A stretch of DNA of 21,393 nucleotides from IMG/VR virus record IMGVR_UViG_3300032284_001989, positions 1-21,393 of that record; one strand, written 5' to 3'. Positions 1-7,828 of the stretch are shown piece by piece; the first letter of the stretch is position 1, and every line of letters begins with the position of its first letter. The position numbers and the translations under genes are program-made. The DNA is from a virus. A model generated the notes under the pieces. The model was not told the origin of the DNA. It ran no database searches and saw nothing but the letters and a program-made list of their open reading frames with translations.

Positions 1-177
1 ACGAGTTTTGCAGGAAAAAACGAAGAGCCAGATGACTTAGTTGCAAGTATGTTAGTCAATTTACGTATGGTTATGCAGTTACAAGACTGGGATCCTGCGG
101 TTTATGACACAATGCACGACTATGTAAATAGCGAAATGGAACTGCCCTTGCCCATCTACATAAGTACCAATTTTTAA
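1..177 (+). CDS. 17: Terminase large subunit gp17, C-terminal end (partial)
   Basis: Reading frame 1 is open from the first base to the TAA at 175-177 and gives 58 residues, so the start lies outside the window. The fragment contains GKNEEPDDLVASMLVNL. This resembles the end of the nuclease domain of T4-type gp17, where an acidic pair followed by LV (DDLV) supplies a metal-binding aspartate of the RNase H-like headful-cutting nuclease. Gp17 is the packaging motor ATPase/nuclease that cuts concatemeric DNA and pumps it into proheads. The TAA stop overlaps the AATAAATA element of the next gene. The call rests on a short C-terminal piece, so the family is likely but not certain. Confidence 0.65.
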   Translation, partial: TSFAGKNEEPDDLVASMLVNLRMVMQLQDWDPAVYDTMHDYVNSEMELPLPIYISTNF

Positions 178-183
178 TAAATA
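176..183 (+). promoter_or_regulatory. Late-promoter-like AATAAATA before the 666-aa gene
   Basis: AATAAATA differs from the T4 late consensus TATAAATA only at the first base. It overlaps the stop codon of gp17. TAAATA ends 5 bases before the ATG at 189, and no Shine-Dalgarno sequence is visible. With T4 geometry (element at -13 to -6) transcription would begin at the A of the ATG. Confidence 0.55.
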
Positions 184-188
184 CACAC

Positions 189-2189
189 ATGAATGCTATA
201 GAACTAATTGCACAAGATTTATTCGACAAGGTACGCAGTCGATTCTCCAACCTACAAATGGGCGATGAATCAGGCGCTGTAACTATCGACCCAACAGAAG
301 CTCGATTCTTTGATTTTGATTTCGTTGTAGAAGGAAACAATCTAGGACGTGTGAGCGTAAGTATCAACGAGCTAGGCAATTTAAAATTATTCTACAGCCA
401 AGGAATAGTAGAAGACCACGATCCAGTTACGCAGGATTTTTGGTTTGATTTTTTAAGAGAAATGAGACAGTTTGCCAAGCGCAGATTGTTACGATTTGAT
501 ACTAGAGATATTACAAAAGGTAACCTAGAGAAAAACGATTTCCAATACCTAGCCACAAATGGATCCAAGGAAGATAACATGACAGAATCACAAATGTACG
601 GTAGTTCAAAAAGTAGCTATCGCCCGTTAGAAAAAACATTATTAATTATTCGCCATAATAACAAAGTCGGTGAAGACCGCGGAGCTCGCAGTCGTCCTAA
701 TAATATCAAATCTGTTTTCATTCAAAATGAAGCAGGCGAAAGATTCAAATATCCATTTGTTCATCTAGCAGGTGCTAAAGCTATGCAACGTCACGTTTCC
801 AATGGCGGTATGCCATATGACGAAGCAGGTAGTGCTATCATTAAAATGAGCGAAACTATCCGTGCATTAAGCACATTCAAACGTCAAGTTGGAAATGCAG
901 AACAGCTAACACAAGAAGCAGTTGGCATTGTTGATCGTGCAAGTAACAAGTTAGCTACCCTAAGAACAACTATCGAAAACTTATCCAAGCAAACACATTA
1001 TGAAGCATGGAGAGAGAATCTAGAGAACGCTGACCTTTCAGAGCAATCAGAACTAGATCCAGCAACACTAGAAGATTATAAATCTAAATTTACAATATCA
1101 AGTTACAAAGAAGACCTAACACAATACTTTCCGTTACTGTACAGTATCATGAGAGAAACAAGCGAAATTGATCTTGAAGATTATGTAGGCGAAGAAAAAG
1201 AAGAAATGTGTGATGATTGTGGCGAACCAGTTGATGACTGCGGATGCGATGATCATGAAGATACTAAAGAAGGCATTGAAGCTTTTGAAGCATGGGCTGA
1301 TAAAGTTGCTATGGAAGTGTTCGATGAAGAAGTCGATGAAGCAGGTAGCCCAGCACAACAAGCCGCTATTGCTATCAATATGAAAAAGCATCACCAGAAG
1401 CCTAAGAGCATGGAAGAAGGTGCTTATCAAGATCTAGGGCCAAATGGCAGAGAAATTTATGCCAAGGTTCAAGCATTGCGCGACAAAATCCGCAGTGGCG
1501 AAATTACGCCTAACGAAAAGATGCAAAGCGAATTTGATCAACTTTTAGTTGGCGCAGGTATGGATCCAGAATTTGCCGATAGAGAGTGGAATAGAATTAC
1601 AGGTAATGGTTCTACTCCTACATTAGATCCTAGCATGAGAAAATCTGCTCCTCCAATGACAGCTCCAACTGATAGCGATGAAGAAGATGATGATGATGCG
1701 AGTTTCCTACAGAAGTTGCGTATGCAGGCCAAAGGCGGATCTATCCAACAAGGTGCCGATACAGGCGGAGTAGATGAAGAAATGGAAGAAACCAATATCC
1801 ATCCTGCTCAGATTGCAGAATTAGTATTACCACACATTGATCGTGAAACAGGCGGTTGCCCATTAGGTGCAACAGGTGTCGGTATTAATATTAAGAAACA
1901 AACTGGTTCCGAAAGAGCCGGTAAGTTAGCAGAGAAATTAGTACACCACTTACAAGCCAAGTATCAAGCAGAAAGCGAATCCAGACAGCAAATGGAATCA
2001 ATGCGTAGACTTGCTGGTTTACCTCCATTAGTTGAAGCTGAGAAGAAAAAGACCATGAGTCGTGCGGCTAAAGGCAACGAGAAATACGGCAAAGACGGCA
2101 TGAAATCCCTAGCCAAAGCAGGTCGCGAAGGCGCAAGTGAAAAAACCTTAGATACTATTCGTAAAAAGCACGACAAGTATAAAGATTAA
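189..2189 (+). CDS. Large acidic conserved phage protein, probably virion-associated, function unknown
   Basis: This 666-residue protein is not assignable to a named T4 product. The N-terminal ~100 residues are a mixed alpha/beta region. The segment around residues 115-230 (NDFQYLAT, MYGSSKSSYRPL, ERFKYPFVHLAGAKAMQRHV) looks like a conserved marine T4-type phage domain. A cysteine cluster, C341, C344, C351 and C353 (CDDCGEPVDDCGC), lies in an acidic linker and could bind a metal. Further Asp/Glu runs occur near residues 496-503. The C-terminus is basic and helical, with SMRRLAGLPPLVEAEKKK followed by a Lys/Gly-rich tail. Alternating acidic and basic low-complexity regions suit a head-assembly or internal protein, but that is inference. 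The start follows a late-type element with no ribosome-binding site; a strong terminator follows the stop. Confidence 0.85.
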   Translation: MNAIELIAQDLFDKVRSRFSNLQMGDESGAVTIDPTEARFFDFDFVVEGNNLGRVSVSINELGNLKLFYSQGIVEDHDPVTQDFWFDFLREMRQFAKRRLLRFDTRDITKGNLEKNDFQYLATNGSKEDNMTESQMYGSSKSSYRPLEKTLLIIRHNNKVGEDRGARSRPNNIKSVFIQNEAGERFKYPFVHLAGAKAMQRHVSNGGMPYDEAGSAIIKMSETIRALSTFKRQVGNAEQLTQEAVGIVDRASNKLATLRTTIENLSKQTHYEAWRENLENADLSEQSELDPATLEDYKSKFTISSYKEDLTQYFPLLYSIMRETSEIDLEDYVGEEKEEMCDDCGEPVDDCGCDDHEDTKEGIEAFEAWADKVAMEVFDEEVDEAGSPAQQAAIAINMKKHHQKPKSMEEGAYQDLGPNGREIYAKVQALRDKIRSGEITPNEKMQSEFDQLLVGAGMDPEFADREWNRITGNGSTPTLDPSMRKSAPPMTAPTDSDEEDDDDASFLQKLRMQAKGGSIQQGADTGGVDEEMEETNIHPAQIAELVLPHIDRETGGCPLGATGVGINIKKQTGSERAGKLAEKLVHHLQAKYQAESESRQQMESMRRLAGLPPLVEAEKKKTMSRAAKGNEKYGKDGMKSLAKAGREGASEKTLDTIRKKHDKYKD

Positions 2190-2212
2190 ACCATTCTTTT
2201 AAAAGAGATCGA

Positions 2213-2237
2213 AAAAGGCAGAATATTTCTGCCTTTT
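2213..2237 (+). terminator. Strong intrinsic terminator after the 666-aa gene
   Basis: A perfect 11-bp inverted repeat, AAAAGGCAGAA and TTCTGCCTTTT, with the loop TAT, ends in a T run. It lies 24 bases after the stop at 2189. The A run on the left arm means it could also act on the opposite strand. It insulates the gp32 promoter from upstream transcription. Confidence 0.8.
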
Positions 2238-2240
2238 CTC

Positions 2241-2269
2241 TTGACGTGATAAATAAAGTAGTATACAAT
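2241..2269 (+). promoter_or_regulatory. Sigma-70-type promoter for gp32 with an overlapping late-type element
   Basis: TTGACG at 2241-2246 and TACAAT at 2264-2269 are separated by 17 bases, close to the bacterial housekeeping consensus. Within the spacer, GATAAATA at 2248-2255 resembles the T4 late element, so the gene may be read both early and late. The expected leader is about 70-90 bases and ends in the strong Shine-Dalgarno AAGGAG at 2337-2342. Confidence 0.6.
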
Positions 2270-2349
2270 TAAACGTATGCAGATTCTTAGATGTAGTTGC
2301 ATTTAAGAAACAGGCAAAACAAAGGCATAAACAATTAAGGAGATTTATT

Positions 2350-3366
2350 ATGGCAACTTTGGCAGAAATCCGCGCGAAACTTCAAGAAGCGCAACAAAAA
2401 TCAAGTGGTCAATCGACCGGTGGTGGCGACAACGCAATTTACCCACATTGGAATATCCCAGAAAACTCAGAAGCAGTAATCCGTTTCTTACCAGATGCAG
2501 ACGGAGATAACACATTCTTCTGGATCGAACGTGCAATGATCAAATTGCCATTCGCAGGCATCAAGGGAGAAACAAATTCTAAACCTGTAACAGTACAAGT
2601 ACCTTGCATGGAAATGTGGGGCGAAACCTGTCCAATTCTTACTGAGGTTCGTCCTTGGTTCAAGGATAAGAGTTTGGAAGATATGGGTCGTAAGTATTGG
2701 AAGAAGCGTAGTTATTTGTTCCAAGGCTTTGTTGTTGATAGCCCATTGAAGGAAGATAAGACTCCAGAAAATCCAATCCGTAGATTCATCATTGGTAGCC
2801 AGATTTTTAACATCGTTAAAGCGGCGTTGATGGATCCAGACATGGAAGATTTGCCAACAGACATCTTACGTGGTGTCGACTTCAAAATCACTAAAACATC
2901 AAAAGGTGGTTACGCTGACTACAGCACATCTAAGTATGCTCGTCGTGAACGTGCATTAGATGATGCAGAACAAGCGGCTCTCAAAGAGCATGGTTTGTTT
3001 AATCTCAAAGACTTCCTACCTAAGAAGCCAGGTGAAGTTGAACTCAAGGTCATGAAAGAAATGTTTGAAGCGTCAGTCGACGGTGAAGCATTTGACATGG
3101 AACGTTGGGGTCAATATTTCAAGCCAGCAGGTATGGGCGGTAGCGGTTCAGCTACAGGTTCAAATACACAAGCGGCAGCCCCAAAGGCAGCTCCTGTAGT
3201 CGGGGAAGATGATGACGCCCCTTTTGAGCCAGCGGCATCAGCACCCGCACCTCAAGTTGCTGAATCTGCTCCTGTGGAAGCGAAAGCTACACCAGCGGCT
3301 GGCAGTGAAGCAAGTGCAAGAGCACAAGACATTCTTGCAATGATCCGTAACCGTCAAAAACAATAA
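2350..3366 (+). CDS. 32: Single-stranded DNA-binding protein gp32
   Basis: This 338-residue protein coats single-stranded DNA at the fork and during recombination, and would work with UvsX, the gp41/gp61 primosome and the polymerase. The OB-fold core is recognisable at about residues 30-215: YPHWNIPENSEAVIRFLPD, the basic/aromatic KYWKKRSYLFQGFVV, then NPIRRFIIGSQIFN. The Cys/His zinc set of T4 gp32 is only partly kept: C86 and C94 are the only cysteines, so the canonical zinc site appears absent or altered. The T4 basic cooperativity tail (Lys-Arg-Lys near residue 3) is not obvious at the N-terminus. The C-terminal third is Ala/Pro/Gly-rich with a short acidic patch (GEDDDAPFEP) and ends in a non-acidic helix (DILAMIRNRQKQ). 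AAGGAG lies 7 bases before the ATG. Confidence 0.93.
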   Translation: MATLAEIRAKLQEAQQKSSGQSTGGGDNAIYPHWNIPENSEAVIRFLPDADGDNTFFWIERAMIKLPFAGIKGETNSKPVTVQVPCMEMWGETCPILTEVRPWFKDKSLEDMGRKYWKKRSYLFQGFVVDSPLKEDKTPENPIRRFIIGSQIFNIVKAALMDPDMEDLPTDILRGVDFKITKTSKGGYADYSTSKYARRERALDDAEQAALKEHGLFNLKDFLPKKPGEVELKVMKEMFEASVDGEAFDMERWGQYFKPAGMGGSGSATGSNTQAAAPKAAPVVGEDDDAPFEPAASAPAPQVAESAPVEAKATPAAGSEASARAQDILAMIRNRQKQ

Positions 3367-3380
3367 TTAGGAGATAGACT

Positions 3381-4451
3381 ATGGGAAAAGCCTTCGATGT
3401 TTCGAAGTTCCGTAAGTCTATCACTAAGTCAATTGACGGCTTAGGTATAGGCTTTAACGATCCAACAGACTGGATCTCAACGGGCAATTACGCACTCAAC
3501 TACCTTATTTCTGGTGACTTCTTTAAAGGAGTTCCACTAGGTAAAGTAACGGTATTTGCAGGCGAATCAGGTGCAGGTAAGAGTTATATCTGCTCAGGTA
3601 ATATTATTAAAGCCGCACAAGAACAGGGTATTTTTGTTGTCTTAATCGACACAGAAAATGCGTTGGATCAAGCGTGGTTAGAAGCATTAGGTGTTGATAT
3701 TTCAGAAGAAAAACTTTTGAAACTCAACATGGCGATGATTGATGATGTTGCTAAAACTATCAACGAGTTCATGAAAGAATACAAATCAATGCCAGACGAA
3801 GAACGTCCAAAGGTATTGTTTGTAATCGACTCACTTGGTATGTTGCTTACTCCGACTGATGTAAATCAGTTCGAAGCAGGTGACTTAAAAGGTGATATGG
3901 GCCGTAAACCTAAAGCACTTACAGCATTGGTTCGTAACTGTGTAAATCAGTTTGGTAACTATAATGTTGGACTTGTTTGTACTAATCATACATACGCATC
4001 ACAGGATATGTTTGATCCAGATGACAAGATTTCAGGTGGTCAAGGTTTCGTTTATGCAAGCTCAATCGTTGTTGCTATGAAAAAACTCAAACTCAAAGAG
4101 GATGAGGATGGTAATAAAGTAAGTGATGTATTAGGTATCCGTTCAGCGTGTAAGATTATGAAAACACGTTATGCTAAACCATTTGAAAGTGTACAAGTTA
4201 AGATTCCATATTCAACAGGTATGGCACCTACTTCCGGACTAGTTGACATGTTCGAAAAGATGGGTGTATTATCTAAGGTAGGGAATAAATTAGCATACAC
4301 AGACAAGGAGTCTGGAGAGATTATTGCCGAATTCCGTAAAAACTGGACCGAAGATAAGTTGCATATTATCATGAAACAGTGGGATACAAAGGCGGCAGAA
4401 TCTTTAACTACAACGACCGAACCGGTTGAAACAGAGGAAGAAGAAGCATAA
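3381..4451 (+). CDS. uvsX: UvsX RecA-like recombinase
   Basis: This 356-residue ATPase would form filaments on single-stranded DNA and drive strand exchange for recombination-dependent replication and repair. The Walker A motif GESGAGKS is at about residues 61-68 and the Walker B strand VLFVIDSLGML at about 145-155. The ISGGQGFVYASSIVVAMKK segment matches the L2/core region of T4-type UvsX. The protein ends in an acidic tail (VETEEEEA), as is common in this family. AGGAG at 3368-3372 precedes the ATG, only 14 bases after gp32, so the two are probably co-transcribed. The TAA stop overlaps the next ATG (TAATG). Confidence 0.95.
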   Translation: MGKAFDVSKFRKSITKSIDGLGIGFNDPTDWISTGNYALNYLISGDFFKGVPLGKVTVFAGESGAGKSYICSGNIIKAAQEQGIFVVLIDTENALDQAWLEALGVDISEEKLLKLNMAMIDDVAKTINEFMKEYKSMPDEERPKVLFVIDSLGMLLTPTDVNQFEAGDLKGDMGRKPKALTALVRNCVNQFGNYNVGLVCTNHTYASQDMFDPDDKISGGQGFVYASSIVVAMKKLKLKEDEDGNKVSDVLGIRSACKIMKTRYAKPFESVQVKIPYSTGMAPTSGLVDMFEKMGVLSKVGNKLAYTDKESGEIIAEFRKNWTEDKLHIIMKQWDTKAAESLTTTTEPVETEEEEA

Positions 4452-4705
4452 TGGATGAACATCTAATCATTACTGTTTGGGATATGTTCCGTGAATATAT
4501 TCCAGAAAAAAATCGTGAAATGGCCGCAAATCAATATGTTGATTTCTTGTTAGGTCACGATATTGATGCAGACACATTATCTGGTTATACTGGATATGAT
4601 CCGCATTTAGATGAAGCAATTAAAACCGTAGTTGCCGAAGAGGGAGTCGACGATGACGAACTTAACGACGAAGATAATTATGGTTACGAAGACGAGGATT
4701 ACTAA
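4451..4705 (+). CDS. Small acidic conserved protein between uvsX and a uvsY-like gene
   Basis: This 84-residue protein is of unknown function. The N-terminal ~55 residues look helical (EHLIITVWDMFREYIPEKNREMAANQYVDFLLG). The C-terminal third is almost wholly acidic (DDDELNDEDNYGYEDEDY) and could be a protein-protein or DNA-mimic tail. Its ATG overlaps the uvsX stop and its stop overlaps the next ATG, both as TAATG. It is therefore very probably translated by coupling and belongs to the recombination operon. No known family is claimed. Confidence 0.85.
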   Translation: MDEHLIITVWDMFREYIPEKNREMAANQYVDFLLGHDIDADTLSGYTGYDPHLDEAIKTVVAEEGVDDDELNDEDNYGYEDEDY

Positions 4706-5157
4706 TGTGGTACAGTAAGGTTAGTCGAGATATTTCTCACTTGCCCGATTGTATTGAGTATTATTATTCTCAATTAGAAGAGGCTAGGAAGGAAGTAAAA
4801 GTCTACGGAAATCTCGAAAAGGCTAGTGCGGCTCTTCCTGGCATCGTCGAACAACGTTTCAACCAGCTTCAAGAAATTGAAGCTGTGTTGGAATACCTAA
4901 ATATCGAACTTAGACGCACTAAATCAAAAGCGTTTAAGAAGTATCTTGAAAATTATCAACGAGCTCTAAGCAGTAGAGACTGCGAAAAGTATGTTGAAGG
5001 TGAGGCCGACGTAGTTGACCTAGAAAAGATTATCAACGAATTTGCATTGTTGCGTAATCAGTGGTTAGGAATTATCAAAGGCCTTGATATCAAACAATGG
5101 CAAGTTTCTAACATCATTAAACTTAGAACAGCCGGAATGGAAGATGTACAAATATAA
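4705..5157 (+). CDS. Possible UvsY-like recombination mediator
   Basis: This 150-residue, strongly helical protein is predicted to be coiled-coil-forming through the middle (EQRFNQLQEIEAVLEYLNIELRRTK region removed to key residues: heptad Leu/Ile with Arg/Lys). T4 UvsY loads UvsX onto gp32-coated DNA. The C-terminal half has a comparable layout: an Asp-rich step (EGEADVVDLEKI), a long helix, then a short IKQWQVSNIIKLRTAGMED end, comparable with the FAIKHIQDMRAFEAGK end of T4 UvsY. Length and position close downstream of uvsX also fit. The N-terminus (WYSKVSRDISHLPDCIEYY) is unlike T4 UvsY, so this remains a suggestion. Coding status is secure: the frame is intact and both ends abut neighbours. 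Confidence 0.7.
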   Translation: MWYSKVSRDISHLPDCIEYYYSQLEEARKEVKVYGNLEKASAALPGIVEQRFNQLQEIEAVLEYLNIELRRTKSKAFKKYLENYQRALSSRDCEKYVEGEADVVDLEKIINEFALLRNQWLGIIKGLDIKQWQVSNIIKLRTAGMEDVQI

Positions 5158-5159
5158 TC

Positions 5160-6389
5160 ATGTACGTAGAAGAACTAATACTCCGGTTAGCCTGCGAAGG
5201 CAAGTACCTGTTTGATACCCCACTAATGCCCCAAGTCGGTTGGGAATACAACTTTTTAAATTCAGTCGGCGTACAGATACATTTAGGAAACGCCCTCACA
5301 GAAAAGCAAGCTACCCAATGTTTAAAAATTATCAAGCGTTATAAAACACAATTAGAAGTATCGTTCAACACATCAATAGATTTAGACAATCCTGTTTACC
5401 AACAAGGATTTAGATTAGTCAGCCAGAATAAATCTGTACAGATAGCAGACTACAAAGGGTCTAATGCGATAAAAGTTAAATTTCCTTACGATGAACAATT
5501 AATCAAAAAAATACACGATTACATAAACAGCACCAATTGGCGGTCTGTGCAATGGAACACAGCATTGAAGGAATTAGTAGCCAAATGGGATCAAGATGAA
5601 AAGGCTTGGATTTTTTCTCTTAAAGAAGAAAACATTATATGGATTTCTCTAAATCTTGTTCCGTTGGGATTCGAGCCCGATACTAAATTTAAAGATTATG
5701 TTGCAGAAATAAACACTGTATTGGACAATATAAACGATCACGCTCCTATGGTTATTAAGGACGGCTCAACTTACGGATTTAAAAACGCATCTAGCAAAAT
5801 AGCGGCATACGATACTGATAACGTGATAGATTTTTTATTCTATGCCAAGCATCGGGGGATTACTACCTGGGACGAATCTGTTGATGAAGATTTTAAAAAT
5901 GCATCAGATTCTCCTGTCATTCGTAGTATCCTTAATAGTATCAACGCACTATACATCGACAGTAATACATACGAAATTGCAGAATTTAATGATGTTTTAA
6001 AATTCAGTGGTCCAACGCTAATCATTATCCCCGGCGGTAGTGAAATTGAGCACACAGTTAAATGGCATCAACACGCATTAGATTGCGGAATCACCAATGA
6101 TCAAATCGCGGTTTTATTTAGGACTCCTAATCAAAGTAGTGGCGGGTTTAATCAGTATGTACGTGAAAATAATTTAAACAATGAAATCAGTGAGAATACT
6201 AGGCTAGTATTTGTCAGTACAAAAATTCCTAAACCTTTGGTAAAATCCGGTATTAAAATCAACACAATTATTAACTTAGGTTACTATAGTCAGATACATT
6301 TTTCTATGAGTGTGCTCTTGCAATCACCACCTAATATAGTGTATTATAACAATAAGCAACCACACGGAGTAAACGTTGTCAACAGCTAA
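5160..6389 (+). CDS. Conserved 409-aa protein upstream of uvsW, possible degenerate helicase-like domain
   Basis: I do not recognise a named family. The N-terminal part has a GNALTEKQATQCLKIIKRYK segment, typical of a short helical module. The middle is mixed alpha/beta with NTALKELVAKWDQDEKAWIF. The C-terminal ~130 residues alternate hydrophobic strands and helices (PTLIIIPGG, DQIAVLFRT, NTRLVFVSTKI, INTIINLGY, PNIVYYNN) in an order resembling the second RecA-like domain of a superfamily 2 helicase. No Walker A or DExH motif is visible. It starts 2 bases after the previous stop and overlaps the UvsW start by 14 bases, so it is coupled to the UvsW gene. A non-catalytic helicase-fold partner is one possibility; this is inference. 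Confidence 0.88.
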   Translation: MYVEELILRLACEGKYLFDTPLMPQVGWEYNFLNSVGVQIHLGNALTEKQATQCLKIIKRYKTQLEVSFNTSIDLDNPVYQQGFRLVSQNKSVQIADYKGSNAIKVKFPYDEQLIKKIHDYINSTNWRSVQWNTALKELVAKWDQDEKAWIFSLKEENIIWISLNLVPLGFEPDTKFKDYVAEINTVLDNINDHAPMVIKDGSTYGFKNASSKIAAYDTDNVIDFLFYAKHRGITTWDESVDEDFKNASDSPVIRSILNSINALYIDSNTYEIAEFNDVLKFSGPTLIIIPGGSEIEHTVKWHQHALDCGITNDQIAVLFRTPNQSSGGFNQYVRENNLNNEISENTRLVFVSTKIPKPLVKSGIKINTIINLGYYSQIHFSMSVLLQSPPNIVYYNNKQPHGVNVVNS

Positions 6390-7827
6390 ACTAATAATAA
6401 AAGACGAAGTTAACGTAAAAATTGAAGGCTTAGATTTAGATACTAGGAAAGAACTAGTTAAAAAATTCAAGTACTTTGATCCAGCGGCAAGATACATGCC
6501 GGCGTACAAACTTGGACGTTGGGATGGTTGTACTACGTTTTTTGGACTAGGCGGAACTACGTATGTTAGCCTACTTGATCGCATCCTTCCACTGTTAGAG
6601 CAATGGGGGTATTATATCGAAGTCGAAGATCACAGAGTATCTGAGTCGCTAGCATTTAGTCAAGTAGGCGAGGACTATTGGGGCGATACTTGCTGGCCAG
6701 AAGGTCACATGATGGCTGGTCAGCCTATCAGATTGCGTGACTATCAGTGTGAGGTTATTAATAATTTCTTAGGTGCACCACAGGCTCTACAGGAAGTTGC
6801 TACAGGAGCAGGAAAAACTATTATCACAGCTACGCTGAGTAAGATATGCGAGAAGTATGGTAGGACTATGACTATCGTACCAAATAAAAGTCTTGTTGAG
6901 CAAACTGAAGAAGATTTTAGAAATTGCGGATTAGACGTGGGGGTGTACTACGGCGACAGGAAAGAATTAAACAAAACACATACTATTTGCACATGGCAGA
7001 GTTTAAACATTTTAGATAAGAAATCACACAACGATGATTCTGTATTGACACTTGCAGAATTTTTAGACAATGTTAAAACCATCATCATAGACGAAGTACA
7101 TCAAGCCAAAGCAGAAGTATTAAAAAAATTATTAACAGTTAATTTTGCTCATGCGCCGATTCGCTGGGGATTAACTGGAACAGTTCCTAAAGATGATTTA
7201 CAATTTGAAAGTATTCGATGCAGTTTAGGCGATGTGATTAATCGTGTATCTGCACATGATTTACAACAAAGAGGAGTATTAAGTGCTTGTCATGTTAATA
7301 TCATACAATCGCAAGAGCTTCGAGAATTTGAAAGTTACCCGGCAGAATTAAAGTATCTTGTTACTGACGAAGATCGCATGCTGTGGGTATCTAAGATGAT
7401 AAAAGGAATTGCAGACAGCGGAAATACGTTAGTCCTAGTTGACAGGATTGAGTCAGGAAAATTTTTAGTTAACGAACTTCCGGAGTCTGTTTTTATCAGC
7501 GGCGCTGTTAAAACTAAAGATAGAAAAGAAGAATATGATGAAATTAAAACCAGCGATAACAAGATTATTGTGGCGACTTATGGTGTGGCCGCTGTGGGTA
7601 TTAATATCCCTAGGATTTTTAATTTGGTTCTTTTGGAGCCCGGAAAGAGCTTTGTACGAGTTATACAAAGTATTGGACGAGGTATTCGAAAGGCAGAAGA
7701 TAAAGACTTTGTCCAGATCTGGGATGTCACAGCAAACACGAAATATGCTAAACGTCATCTCACTGAACGGAAACGGTTCTATAAAGAAGCGAAGTATCCG
7801 TTCGCTATTGAAAAGGTAAAATACTAA
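6376..7827 (+). CDS. uvsW: UvsW-type RNA-DNA / branch-migration helicase
   Basis: This 483-residue superfamily 2 helicase would process branched DNA and R-loops and switch replication from origin-dependent to recombination-dependent mode. The N-terminal domain (YKLGRWDGCTTFF) matches the UvsW double-stranded-DNA-binding module. Visible motifs include motif I ATGAGKT (142-148), motif II DEVH (239-242), motif III LTGT, and motif VI QSIGRGIR near the end. The start is TTG at 6376, inside the end of the previous gene. GGAG at 6365-6368 lies 7 bases upstream, and no in-frame ATG upstream would fit better. The TTG and 14-base overlap suggest translation tuned to that of the 409-aa gene. Confidence 0.93.
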   Translation: MSTAKLIIKDEVNVKIEGLDLDTRKELVKKFKYFDPAARYMPAYKLGRWDGCTTFFGLGGTTYVSLLDRILPLLEQWGYYIEVEDHRVSESLAFSQVGEDYWGDTCWPEGHMMAGQPIRLRDYQCEVINNFLGAPQALQEVATGAGKTIITATLSKICEKYGRTMTIVPNKSLVEQTEEDFRNCGLDVGVYYGDRKELNKTHTICTWQSLNILDKKSHNDDSVLTLAEFLDNVKTIIIDEVHQAKAEVLKKLLTVNFAHAPIRWGLTGTVPKDDLQFESIRCSLGDVINRVSAHDLQQRGVLSACHVNIIQSQELREFESYPAELKYLVTDEDRMLWVSKMIKGIADSGNTLVLVDRIESGKFLVNELPESVFISGAVKTKDRKEEYDEIKTSDNKIIVATYGVAAVGINIPRIFNLVLLEPGKSFVRVIQSIGRGIRKAEDKDFVQIWDVTANTKYAKRHLTERKRFYKEAKYPFAIEKVKY

Positions 7828-7828
7828 G

